Shown here in pieces: positions 45,201 to 55,043 of a stretch of DNA of 64,000 bases. The DNA is from Antrodiella citrinella (taxonomy: Eukaryota > Basidiomycota > Agaricomycetes > Polyporales > Steccherinaceae). The DNA lies in the NCBI GenBank assembly GCA_004802725.1, contig SGPM01000038.1, positions 1 to 64,000 on the forward strand. Reading direction: 5' to 3'. The notes below the pieces were generated by a model. That model was not told the DNA's origin. It did not search any database and saw only the letters and a list, made by a program, of their open reading frames with translations. Position 1 is the first letter of the stretch; every line of letters begins with the position of its first letter. Made by a program: the position numbers and the translations under genes.

Positions 45201-47132
45201 GGTGGAACGGGACAGTATGATCGAGGAAGCGCTGCTGCTGAAGGTGGGGACGGAGGCGTCGAAGACGGCGCTGAACAACGTCACGCGAAAGCTGGCGCAC
45301 ACGACAGCTGTCCGTGAGGCGCAGTTGGCGGCCAAGTATTCTGACGCCGTGGTCCGTGGCTATTCACACAACGTGCGCGAGTACGTCGGCTACCTGGACG
45401 TGAAGTCGGCGGCGGAGGCGCTCCAGGACGCGAAGGACGCACTGCGAGAGGCAGCCATGAGCTCGTTGGACGGCAGTCTGAACGTGTACCCCGTGCAGAT
45501 GACGCCGATCGATTGGTTCGAGGGACTGTCGACGTCGTTCAAGCTGGAGGACCTCACGCAAAATCCGGATCTGATCTTCCAGCAGATCAAGGCGAAGTCT
45601 CAGCAGCTAGACGTCCTGAACCAGCAGCTGACGGCGCTGCAGTTTGGCGCCAGAGGCGATCCTACTGAGCTGCGCAACGCGGTCGGCGACGCTCAGCAGT
45701 TGCTAGACGATGCTCAGTCGGAGCTGGCACAGAAGTATTCGTCGAATGTGCTTGCAATAGTGAAGACGTGTTACACCGCGGACGGGTCGTTGGACGAGGG
45801 CCAGGTCCGTGATCTGGCGAAGAGCAAAGATATCGTCGGCACGGTTGTGGACACCCTCATCGCTGACATGAATGCCACGTCGATTGCACAGAAGCAGCTC
45901 ACGAACGCTTCTCGAGCGTTTTCGCAGGCTTTAGCCGGGTATGCGCTTTCACAGGCGACGGACACGCAGCAGCAGCAAGAGCAGATTCGTCTACGCATCG
46001 AGGGGATCACGGGCGACATCAACGAGCTGACGGCGCGGTACACATCGCTGAACCAGAAGAGCGCACGGCCTCATGCTCCACCCACCGCTGCCAACGAGCA
46101 ACCCTCCCTTGCCGATATTCCAGACTTCCCAGCTGCCAACGACACCGCCGGCGGAAGTAGGTGGCAGGAGATCACGATGCACCACTCTGTCCAGAGCGAC
46201 TACAGCCGTGAACAAACGAGTGCATCAGGCAGTTCGAAGAACATGAACGTCAACTTGTGGCTGCTGTCTGCGAGCACGAGCCAGGCGAGCAGCGAGGGGT
46301 CCTCGACCAGTCTTTCCGGATCTTATCTGAACGAGGTGACGCTTGGGTTCCGTGCTACGTTGGTTACTGTGGATCGTGCAGGATGGTTCCAGCCGCAGTT
46401 CTTCAAGCAGTCCGGGTCGTTCTATCACATTGATCCTAATGTGTCCTGGTCTCGCTCGACGCCTGGCGGCAGTCAGGCTCTTCTCCCTGCTTTCCCTATT
46501 GGCTACATCCTGTGCAAGGTGCGTGTGTCTCAATCAGACTTGTGCTCCTTACTAATGCTATCATATCTGCAGGACATCACGATTAAGATCAGTGAGGCTG
46601 AGACCAAATCTGATGTAAAGAAGCACGATATGGCGAGTGATGCTGCTGCCTCGGGGGGTATCCTCTGTTTCTCGTATAGCCAAAGCACTTCGGCTTCTTC
46701 CACAGACAACTCGTACAGCTTCCAGCAATGCTCCGATGGTTGTGTCGTACGCATTCCCGGTCCTCAGGCAAGCTCACGCCCCTCTTCGATCCAAAACAAG
46801 TCTAACATGTCCATTTACAGATCCTCGGCTACATCATGCAAAAGACCGATCCGGACAAGACAGGAGACATGCCGAGGAAGCTGCCTGCGGACTTCTTCAT
46901 CCCAGATGCAGATTACGACGCGGCAACGGCAGATACTGACGCAGACAAGCGTGCGCGTGGTATTGACGGGGGCGACGATAAGCCTCAGCCTTCGCCGTTC
47001 ATGAAGGAGATCGACGAAATCCTGAAGAAGGCGAACGTGTCTACCAAGGCGTTGGAGTCAGTGCATGCAGCGATGCAGAAGGAGTTCGACGTGCTCTCTG
47101 ATGAGGTTGCGGCTCGCGTGAAGTTGGGTTGA
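39219..47132 (+). CDS. Giant protein with four astacin-like metzincin domains and unknown C-terminal tail
   Basis: Exons 39219-40481, 40539-40896, 40953-41079, 41133-41622, 41675-42222 (probably minus a 54-nt intron at about 42041-42094), 42285-43269, 43325-44224, 44281-46518, 46573-46767 and 46821-47132 join in phase to about 2,453 aa. Residues 10-340 are Pro/Ala/Thr/Val repeats. Four zinc sites follow: HEFGHALGLIHEH (H519), HEFGHALGMLHEH (H842), HETGHLVGLLHEH (H1169) and HEIGHVLGLEHEH (H1466). Each has a Met-turn (SIMK, SVMMY, SIMLY, SIMLY). Units 1-2 resemble each other (W..VC.DL, NFGWV, DKAFMVINYP), as do units 3-4 (GVAR.VG, FQQ.LYR, IWFADD), so they arose by duplication. The last 900 residues are helical and Gln-rich, then β-like (TVDRAGWFQPQFFKQSG, LPAFPIGYILCKDITIKI), of unknown function. 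No signal peptide is visible. Intron 46768-46820 is GC-AG. Splitting into several genes is unlikely because every junction keeps frame. Confidence 0.85.
39240..40260 (+). repeat. Pro/Ala/Thr/Val low-complexity coding repeat
   Basis: Within the first exon of the metzincin gene, about 340 codons consist of near-repeats such as APTVVTPTPVPAAATPATP and VAAAPPVTPAVSAPT, encoded by degenerate repeats built on CCNGCN and ACTCCAGC-like units. It probably forms a long extended, O-glycosylatable or disordered linker. Because it is repetitive, assembly length here could be wrong. Confidence 0.75.
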
Positions 47133-47816
47133 TCTTGTTATTGTCTTTCGTGTTGTCCTGCTTTCTTTCATATCAACATATGGCTCTTTGGCGGTTTCTT
47201 GGTAATAATATCTCAGATTTACTAGTGTCCATTGTCTTTGCATAACAGTATCATGCGGCCTTGTTGTATTCACCAAACAATCCCGGCCTCACGCTCTGAG
47301 GATTCATGCATTATCAAGAGACGACGGAAGCAACACTAGGATTCGAGTGCGTATAGACTACAAGTAAGGATAACAAGTTCAAAGTATAACGACGGACAGG
47401 ACTTGTGCATGGTGCCATCAGCACCGGCGGTGAGCAGGTCCTATGAGAAGATGTACAGGAAAGTTAGTACGCTGTATCGTACCAGCGCGAAAAAGAGAGA
47501 CTTACAGGGCTTCTTGAGCGAGGGCCGCCCCTGAAAGTTAGCAAGTGTATTGAGAGATAGAGAATAAAGGGCGCACTGATGCATCTCAGATGAGACGCTT
47601 TCCTGTCTTGAAACAACTTGAACACACTTCGAGCCTTTAGTCGCGTCGAAGCCCATACGAAATGAGGCGACTGGTTGAGGTCACACAATTAAACAAGCAA
47701 AGGACCGTCCAGCCGCATATGAGGGTGCAGCGTATCCAATGCGTTTAGGTCTAGAGCATCGACGTTAGGCGTATAAGACGAAGGAAGAAACATTAGACGC
47801 ACCTCGAAAGACATCT
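47133..47816. other. 3' flank of the metzincin gene, unresolved
   Basis: On the minus strand there are plausible splice signals (for example a GTAAGT at about 47505 and an AG at about 47441) and short open segments. These might be further exons of the small gene listed next. I could not join them into one convincing frame and see no known domain. Confidence 0.3.
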
Positions 47817-48242
47817 TCAAGGCGGGATCCATTTAGACCGGCGATTTGAGGTTGATGACGAGACCGTTTGGGTCGCTTGCGTTTGTCGATGAAGCATCGG
47901 TCGGTATTTCCTTTCGTCGTGTATCATTTTGGTTTGTCGGGCATTATACGGTCCCGCAGCGAAGGGTCCTACAACAAAGGGTGAGCCTCGGCTCATTGGC
48001 AGTAATAGACTAGCACGTGCTCACCTCTATTCCTGGGCAACTTTTCGTCTGAAGTAACACTGAGGAACGTTGAAGGAGGGTGTCAGTGTATGCAGCGCGA
48101 GACAAGGTACTAGCTGGGGCGCTCACTTTTTATCCTCGCCTCCCCTCGTCGTGCGGTTCAACTGCCCGCCGGCGGGGGAGTACTCAGGAGCCAGTCGACC
48201 ATTTGTAAGGCCTGAGTCGCGTCGGTGGTGGGGGTGGGCCAT
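47817..48242 (-). CDS. Putative small spliced gene, unknown
   Basis: From an ATG at 48242 a first exon encodes MAHPHHRRDSGLTNGRLAPE and ends at a GTGAGC donor. Two further exons with clean GTGAGC and AG boundaries join in frame (VTSDEKLPRNRG, PFAAGPYNARQTKMIHDERK) to a stop at 47817, giving about 100 residues. The product is basic and polar with no domain, signal or membrane segment. An alternative frame in the last exon also looks protein-like, so the model may be wrong downstream. Splice consensus is the only support; I do not recognise a family. Confidence 0.3.
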
Positions 48243-49545
48243 GGTGAAGTCTTCGCCACACTTGTTTCCACTCAAGGTGGACTTATAAAGTTAGTACACT
48301 GACGCTGTGGCCCGGGAGGCCGACTTGAGGAGAGGTTGATAGAGAAGCGAAGGATGCGTGAGAGAAGGTCACAGAAGTGGGGCACAGTGACACACCTTGA
48401 TCATGATTCAGACTGGCCATTCCTCGATGCTAACCTTACGCCACACTGGAACTCCCGGGCCACCAGGACATTGGACCACCGATCCAGAAGGTCTTGCGCG
48501 TCGTCGTATACCTGAGTAGTAGATGACCAGAAGAAAGACGCGTCGAGAGAACATGGGAGGAGAAGAGAGAGATGGAGGAAGGGAAGGAGGGGGGCAAACC
48601 GTCTTATATGGACGGGCGCGTCTGAACTTGAACTTGAAAGACCGAGTGGCTCAATGGAGCAATCAATGGCCACCAGGCGGCCCGGAAACCGGATGATCCT
48701 CGGGGCTGGCCCAGATCATGGCCACCACAACGTGCACCACCGGCACCCATGGGCCAAACAATAGGTTTTATCTCCGGATAGCTGGTTGCGTTGTCCTCCG
48801 TTTCTAGACATCAAATGTTATTGTTTTCCGCGTAATCAAACGAGGTTTAGCTCGGAAAATGACCTTTCCATTCGGATGGTTGTTCTCGTACCAGTACATT
48901 CTTGTAGTGGTCACCTTCAAGCTTGAGTCTAGCTCGACTTGAACTTGACCGTCGCCGAGGGACCTGAGTGAAGGAAAAGGACTGACGCCTGATTCGAAGC
49001 ATTTTCGTGAAGATCGCGTATTGATAAGCTAGGCGGTCTGACTCGGATTAGAACATGATGTTGTTGTCCGAATCTAGAACAATCATGGGAATGGAGATCT
49101 TAACCGAGCTTGAGCCTTTCAACGGAACACTGTCCGTAAGAAGAGGGTGTCTGATTTCTCAGAAGCAAGATGCAGAACAAGTCTCCTCGTTTCCTCGTGG
49201 CGAATTAAACGAGCGGGAACGGGGAGTGTGCTGGATCGCGACTCGCGCAGGCCGTGGCCACATCACATCCTGATGGTTTCCCAATCAGGCAAAGGCTTCC
49301 GATCCTAACAAAGCCAAACACCGCGTCGTCGAGTCGCGACTTGAATCGCCGAGGCGTCGCTCAGTTCTTGGCAATATCATTCAACCTCGCGCTGGGTCAC
49401 AACGATATGTCTTAAGTAATCTTGTCTGAGCCTAAGGCTGGAAAGTGCTGACAGTCGAGAATTCCTTCTGATGGCGTAGATTTACGGGCGCGCTAATCAT
49501 CCTGACATCGACCACATTCAGCTTGCCACTGTCCACAGTTCATCG
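48243..49545. other. Intergenic region with dispersed repeat copy 2
   Basis: Contains the second copy of the repeat found at 431-590 and a purine-rich tract at about 48560-48597 that resembles the one before copy 1. An open frame on the minus strand (48401-48673) lies across the repeat and is not supported as a gene. The rest, up to the glycosidase remnant, shows nothing. Confidence 0.4.
48614..48779 (+). repeat. Dispersed repeat, copy 2 (SINE-like?)
   Basis: Collinear with 431-590: GGGCGCGTCTGA, the exact 18-mer AAAGACCGAGTGGCTCAA at about 48636-48653, CTGGCCCA, CAACGTGC and GGCACCCATG. Same orientation as copy 1. Divergence outside the blocks shows the copies are old. Element class is not established. 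Confidence 0.5.
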
Positions 49546-50886
49546 ATGTCCCCTCCTGCTTCCAAGCATGCTCGTCGACTCGGCAGAATTTTCAGAGTCC
49601 TGCTCTCTTACCAGCGATCGTCATGGGAGGAGGGTATCGCTGCACAGGCTCTTCTCAAATGTATTCAGAGTCCCCACTGCCAAAACCTGACCGATCTCGC
49701 GTTGTCTAAAGACAGCCTCGTGGAATACCTTCATGGTTTAGCTCACGACGCGATCGTCAGAAGTGCCGATGGTCGTCTGGCTGTATGTCTCAATGGGACA
49801 GGCGGTTCGGACTTGGGAGCTGTAGTTGTTGTTGTCTTCATCGTTTATTGTCGTGCAGGGCCGGGCCCTATGGTAGACAAAACTACAACGCAATCTACAG
49901 TAACAGAGCATGGGGGCAGTGAACAACGAGGTTGGGAGCTGTAGATCCATGTTACATCTGAGAGACGTTCTACTGCTTGATCGAGAGGGAGGACGTCGAC
50001 CAAGAGAGGTTCAAAAGTTCCGTTCATAGGATGCTGGACTTCATCCTGAACGAATGCCCTCGCACGTCCGTCACCCCGCACGAAGTGGACGATGGGCAGA
50101 CATCCTCACTGTTCTTGTCTCACCGCATTGACGCGGTGAAGATATGGTCCGACACGGTGTATGCTCCCGCCATTCCTCACTGCGTCTGCGGTACATTCAC
50201 TGCGACATGATGCTATGCCGTTCAGCGACATCGCGTCCCGCGTTCGCATGTCATTGGAGCAGATCGTATTGGGTTCACGGGCACTGCAAACACCCTCCGG
50301 AGAGTGGTCTCACATATACAGCCTGGAGAAGAGCGAATCCAAGAGGAAATCATTTTGGGGTGTAGGCAATGGATGGGTGTACGCTGGGATCATGAGGGTG
50401 TTCAGGACGTTCGCTAGAGCCTTGACGGACGCTCATATGGATGGTATGAAGAACATCCTGGAAGCACAAGATACGATAAAGCTGGTTCAGGATTGCCACA
50501 TGATTCTACGGAGGACATTGGACGTCTGACACACATGCGACCCGACGGCCTCTTCCATGACATCCTAGACGACCCCTCATCCTTCGTGGAGACGAACCTA
50601 TCTCAGCAGCTCTCCTATACCATATATCGCCTCTTGCATCTGCATGGCAACTCCTCCAACATGGTAAAAGAATGCTTGGGGCTCCCGTTGCTGGAAAAGG
50701 AATGGGAGGAGCATGCAGACCTGATGCGTTCAGGCTGCAGTAAGAAAGAGAGACCGGTGGCGCTTCGTGAGGGACGTATACGGGGGTCCAAGATTCCAAG
50801 AAGCTGGTACGGCCGCGGAAGGTCAGGCGTTCGCTACCTTGATGAAGGTAGTTGCTGCGGACTATCTTGGTGGCGTCGGGACGTAG
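49546..50886 (+). pseudogene. Six-hairpin glycosidase (GH88/GH105-like), frame-broken
   Basis: The family hydrolyses unsaturated uronyl residues or related pectin/glycan fragments through an (alpha/alpha)6 barrel. Family signatures appear in order: SYQRSSWEEGIAAQALLKC near the start, FILNECPRT, LSHRIDAVKIWSDTVY, LPPFLTASAV, SLEQIVLGSRALQTPSGEWS, FWGVGNGWVYAGIMRVFRTF, MRPDGLFHDILDDPSSFVET, LSYTIYRLLHL and TAAEGQAFATLMKVVAADYL. They lie in three different reading frames without introns that could explain it: breaks at about 50158-50162 (within VYMLPPF), about 50521-50526 and about 50731-50735. The first-exon splice at about 49783-49960 is also irregular. Neighbouring genes are intact, so this is best read as a pseudogene. 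Sequencing indels are the alternative. Confidence 0.75.
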
Positions 50887-51145
50887 CTTGTCGATATGAA
50901 TTGCTGTTGGAAGGTCGGTGGTGTGCATTATATAGCAGAGTTGTGAACAATAATCCGAGTTTTATAACATCACGCGAGTGAACGGCCGTGGAAAAGGATG
51001 AGACATCGATGAGGCAGACTCCAGAGCAAGGACATGAGCGGCGCTTGACGCAGACTTTTGGTTGTTGAGCGCCTCACGACATTCACTTCTTGAAACTCCT
51101 CCTCTACCTGTGTGGCTCTTCGGTCGAGTTTGTAGCTCAATAAAC

Positions 51146-53196
51146 ATGGCGGGAGCGGTGCCGGAAGCTTTCACAGCTTATGGGTGGTTGACTTGCCTCT
51201 GGGTGTTGGTCGTCTCATTCCAGGTGAGCACACGACTGCACCCCCGGAGTCCGTGAACCACAATTATTGATCCGAGTTCGCTGTCCTGCATCTCAGGTAT
51301 ACCACTACCTTTGTATACGACAATGTATCAATTGCTAATCTTTTCGCACAGTATGGCTATCACATCTCGGCTCTTAACCAAATCCAAGCCGTTCTCACTT
51401 GTCAGGATGTCGGCACTACGGACCCCGCAACAGCCTATGGTCTGCCGACCTGCATTCCAATGACAGATGCGAGGTTCTCTGTTGTCACCGCTGTCTATAC
51501 CATCGGTGGTCTTCTCGGTAGCTTGGTAGCGAATGTCATCATGGATCGCTATGGACGGAAGGGAGCGGTGCGCGCGAGTTCAGCTTTGGTCGTGCTCGGG
51601 TCGGGGTTGATGGGTATCTCGGGAGCCTTGCCTCCATTTATCATTGGAAGGCGAGTTGAGCCGCGATGAATTGACTAGAGAAATGACTGAATATCCGTAC
51701 GCAGAGTCTTGGTAGGCGTCGGTGCTGGTGTGGGATTGTGTGTCGGACCCATTTTCCTGGCTGAAATCGCACCTATTAAGATCAAAGGCGCTGTCGGTAT
51801 GTGTATTAGAGATGCTGAATTGCTCCTCCAGCTTATGTTTCTGTAGGTGTCTTGACTCAGTTTGCCATTGTCATTGGTATCTTTGTCACCCAGGCAATGG
51901 GTCTCAGACTCGCAACCCCCGAAGACTGGCGTACTGTGCTCATGTTTTCCTCTGCACTCTCGTTAGTTCAATTGCTCGTTAGCGGCTTTATTGTAGAATC
52001 TCCCAGCTGGCTCACAAGACACGGTCGATTCGACGACCGAATCCTGGCTGCGCAAAAGCTGTGGGCACATACAGAAGCCACTTTCGGGGTCACGAGTGCG
52101 TCATTAATATTCCCTGTAGTTCGTCCCCACTCATCCTTCTGTAACAGTCATTCCGTATGAGGATGATGCTCCTGCATACGAAGAAAGCGACGCTCCTCTG
52201 TTGGGCGGAATGCAGCCTGATGTTGAAGAGCAAATCGCTAAAGACCCGGAAAGTCATGATGCTGCTATCTCCATCCCCCAGCTATTAATGGCGCCTGAGC
52301 TGAGGCGACCTCTCACCATTGTCTGCTTCTCTATGCTTTGCCAGCAATGTTCAGGTCTGTGCTCGTCCTGTGATCTTTGTCTCGTTAGAGTGCTCATCAA
52401 CTTACGGCGTGATAGGTGTCAATGCTGGTACGAATATCTTCCATGAAGTAGCAGCATGACACTCATCCTGCCTTAGTCCTTTACTACAGCAACGACATTC
52501 TCTCCAAAGCGCTCCCTGATGTTGGTCCCTACGTCTCCCTCGGAATCACCATCGTCAACGTGATGATGACTTTCCCCCCAATATTCCTCATCGAGGTACG
52601 TATTTCTGTCACCAACATGATAGCTTGCAATTGCTCATGTACTCTCTGCAGCGTATGGGTCGCAAGACACTTCTGACCATCTCTGCGTTGGGCGCACTTG
52701 CGTCCTTGGTGTGCGTCGGCTTTGGGCTGAATTCGGGCTTGGTCGGATTAGCCTCGGTGGCTATCATTGCGTTCATTGCGTGAGTAGTCCGGCCTCATGG
52801 GGCGTTGCACTCGGCTGACTCTCTTCAGGTCGTTTGCGGTCGGCATTGGTCCTGTACCGTTTGTCATGATTCCAGAAGTCTCACCGCTGCACGTGGGTAC
52901 CGTTCTCCGTGACTCTCACGATGGTGTACTTACAGCTACATTGCATAGGCTGTCTCTGCTCTGTCTTCCGTTGGTCTCTCGCTCAATTGTCAGTAAATTT
53001 CTCGTACTGCTCATTTGACTACTGACAGTCCGCTTCACAACCAGGGATCATAAATTTCGGAGTTGGAATTGTGTTCTTGCCTCTACGCAACATGTTGTCA
53101 GACGGCGACCCGGCAAAAGAGGGCCGCGTCTTCTACGTTTTCGCCGGCATGCTTGCGTTTTGCACCGTGGTTTTGCTGAACGTTTATAGAGGGTAA
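51146..53196 (+). CDS. MFS sugar-type transporter
   Basis: A twelve-helix major facilitator of the sugar porter family, possibly vacuolar like yeast VPS73. About eleven exons. From the ATG at 51146: MAGAVPEAFTAYGWLTCLWV, YGYHISALNQIQAVLTC, then the loop 2-3 motif IMDRYGRKG. VGVGAGVGLCVGPIFLAEIA, PIKIKGAVGVLTQFAIVIGI and VESPSWLTRHGRFD follow. A central acidic cytosolic loop (YEDDAPAYEESDAP) precedes LCQQCSGVNAVLYYSNDI, the second-half motif IERMGRKTLL, and GPVPFVMIPEVSPLHAVSA. The stop is after VVLLNVYRG at 53196. The substrate is not predictable. The conserved QQ.SG.N suggests a hexose-type porter. Confidence 0.88.
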
Positions 53197-53567
53197 GCGG
53201 TGAAACACAACGACATCCGCGGCGTCGTTATGGGCGGCGGCTTGGATCTTGACGGACTCCTCATAGGTTCTTTGCATCTGGTTTGCATAGCTTGTATGAT
53301 ACTGTACCATCGTAATAATATTTTTCGTAGTCTCCGGTCCCCTCGGGGTGTAGGAATGCACAGCGGACGACTGGGAACGCTTACGTAATAACTGCGGGAA
53401 CACAGACTCTTATCCGGCGTCTATGTTGGTCCGTCATCTCACAGCCCGCCCTTCGCCTTCACGTTCACCTTGCTTTCCTACGCTCACCACCACTACACCG
53501 CCCTCCTTCTCCGCTGTCCTCGACATACCTAACGACCTGATTACGTCTCTACTCACGCACAGCGCCG
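53197..53567. promoter_or_regulatory. MFS 3' flank and CDC50 promoter
   Basis: About 370 bp with a pyrimidine-rich stretch (53440-53530) before the CDC50 start, typical of fungal promoters. No gene is seen. Confidence 0.4.
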
Positions 53568-55043
53568 ATGGGACTCTTTCACAGGAAGAAGGCCCCGGTT
53601 GACGAGAACGGCGGGGATGCGAGTGCGAAAAAGGAGAAGGGGAGCTGGAGGAGACCTGCGAGTGAGTCGTTATCGTTATCGTCGGCGTGCCGACGAGGCT
53701 CATGCAAGTCGATTCTCGCTAGACACGGCGTTCAAGCAGCAGCGTCTCAAAGCATGGCAGCCGATCTTTACACCGAAGACCGTACTTCCTATATTCTTCA
53801 TCATCGGTATCATATTCGCACCAATAGGTGCTCTTCTCATTTGGGGAAGCGGCCTGGTAAGTGACCTCCATGCATGAGCTGTCTGTCGATCTCATTCATT
53901 GCTCGGCTTCAGGTGACCGAAATCACACTCGATTACACTGACTGCGATACCTTACCTCCTTCGAGTTCTGCCTCTTCACTTAATTTCACCAACATGAACG
54001 ACTTCACCTACCGCCTTCGCGCAAGCCAGAGCCACGCACCCTTCAGTGCTCCGCAGTTCGCTTTCGTCAACGATTCGACCGCCACCCTCGGTCAAAATCA
54101 GCAATGCTTCATCCAATTCGACATCCCCTATGACCTGGAACCGACCGTGCTTCTGTACTACAAGCTTACGAACTTCTACCAGAATCACCGGAGATACGTC
54201 AAGAGTTTGAACACGGACCAATTGAAGGGAGACTTTGTTAGTGTGAGCACCCTACAGTCAGGGGACTGCAAGCCTTTGGCTCGCTTCGAGAACGCCTCGG
54301 TCACATTGGCGATCTACCCCTGTGGTCTCATTGCTAACTCAGTGTTCAATGGTACGTGCGCTCTTGTTAGGTCCGTATCAACGAACTGATGGTCTTGTAC
54401 AGATACGTACTCTGTGTTGAACCTCACGACGGATTCGAATACCAACTACACGTTCTCTGAGAAGGGCATTGCTTGGCCGGGCGAGGCGAAGAAGTACGCG
54501 ACTACACCTGGATACGATATTTCGCAAATCATCCCACCTCCCAACTGGGGTCTGCGCTTCCCCAACGGCTACACCAACGCGACACCGCCGCCAGATCTCA
54601 AGTCAGATGAGCACTTCCAGAACTGGATGCGTACCGCTGGCTTGCCCACGTTCACAAAGTTGTGGGGACGGAACGACAACGATCAGCTGTTGAAGGGACG
54701 GTATCAGATCATTGCCAATATGAGTACGTGCTTCTCTGTTGGCGCTGTTGGTAAGACGTTGTGTTGATCGCAGCTTACTTGCGCAGACTACCCCGTGAGA
54801 TCGTACAAGGGCCACAAGGCGATCGTGATCTCGACGGTGTCGTGGATTGGCGGCAAGAACCCGTTCCTAGGATGGGCGTACGTCGCTGCGGCATCTCTGT
54901 TCGTCGCGCTCGCTATCCTGGGCACGATCCGACACATGATCAAGCCAAGGTCTGTCTTAGATCTGTCCTTTGCTGGTGACGCCGCGACTGACATCCTATG
55001 TAGGAAACTCGGCGACATGTCATTACTCTCATGGAACCGGTGA
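53568..55043 (+). CDS. CDC50: CDC50/LEM3-family flippase subunit
   Basis: Beta subunit and chaperone of P4-ATPase lipid flippases that keep phosphatidylserine on the cytosolic leaflet at Golgi, endosomes or plasma membrane. Six exons. The cytosolic start [16 protein letters not shown] precedes [22 protein letters not shown]1 ([20 protein letters not shown]) and an ectodomain with [31 protein letters not shown] and [20 protein letters not shown]. It continues with [46 protein letters not shown] and [22 protein letters not shown]2 is [19 protein letters not shown]. The stop is at 55041-55043. Several N-glycosylation sequons and paired cysteines fit the family. Which paralogue (CDC50 or LEM3) cannot be told. 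Confidence 0.94.

Noticed and set aside
44395..47004. Separate gene starting at 44395 for the metzincin tail
   Set aside because: The first codon there is TTG, not ATG, and the frame joins the preceding exon (44281) and the fourth protease unit through a clean intron.
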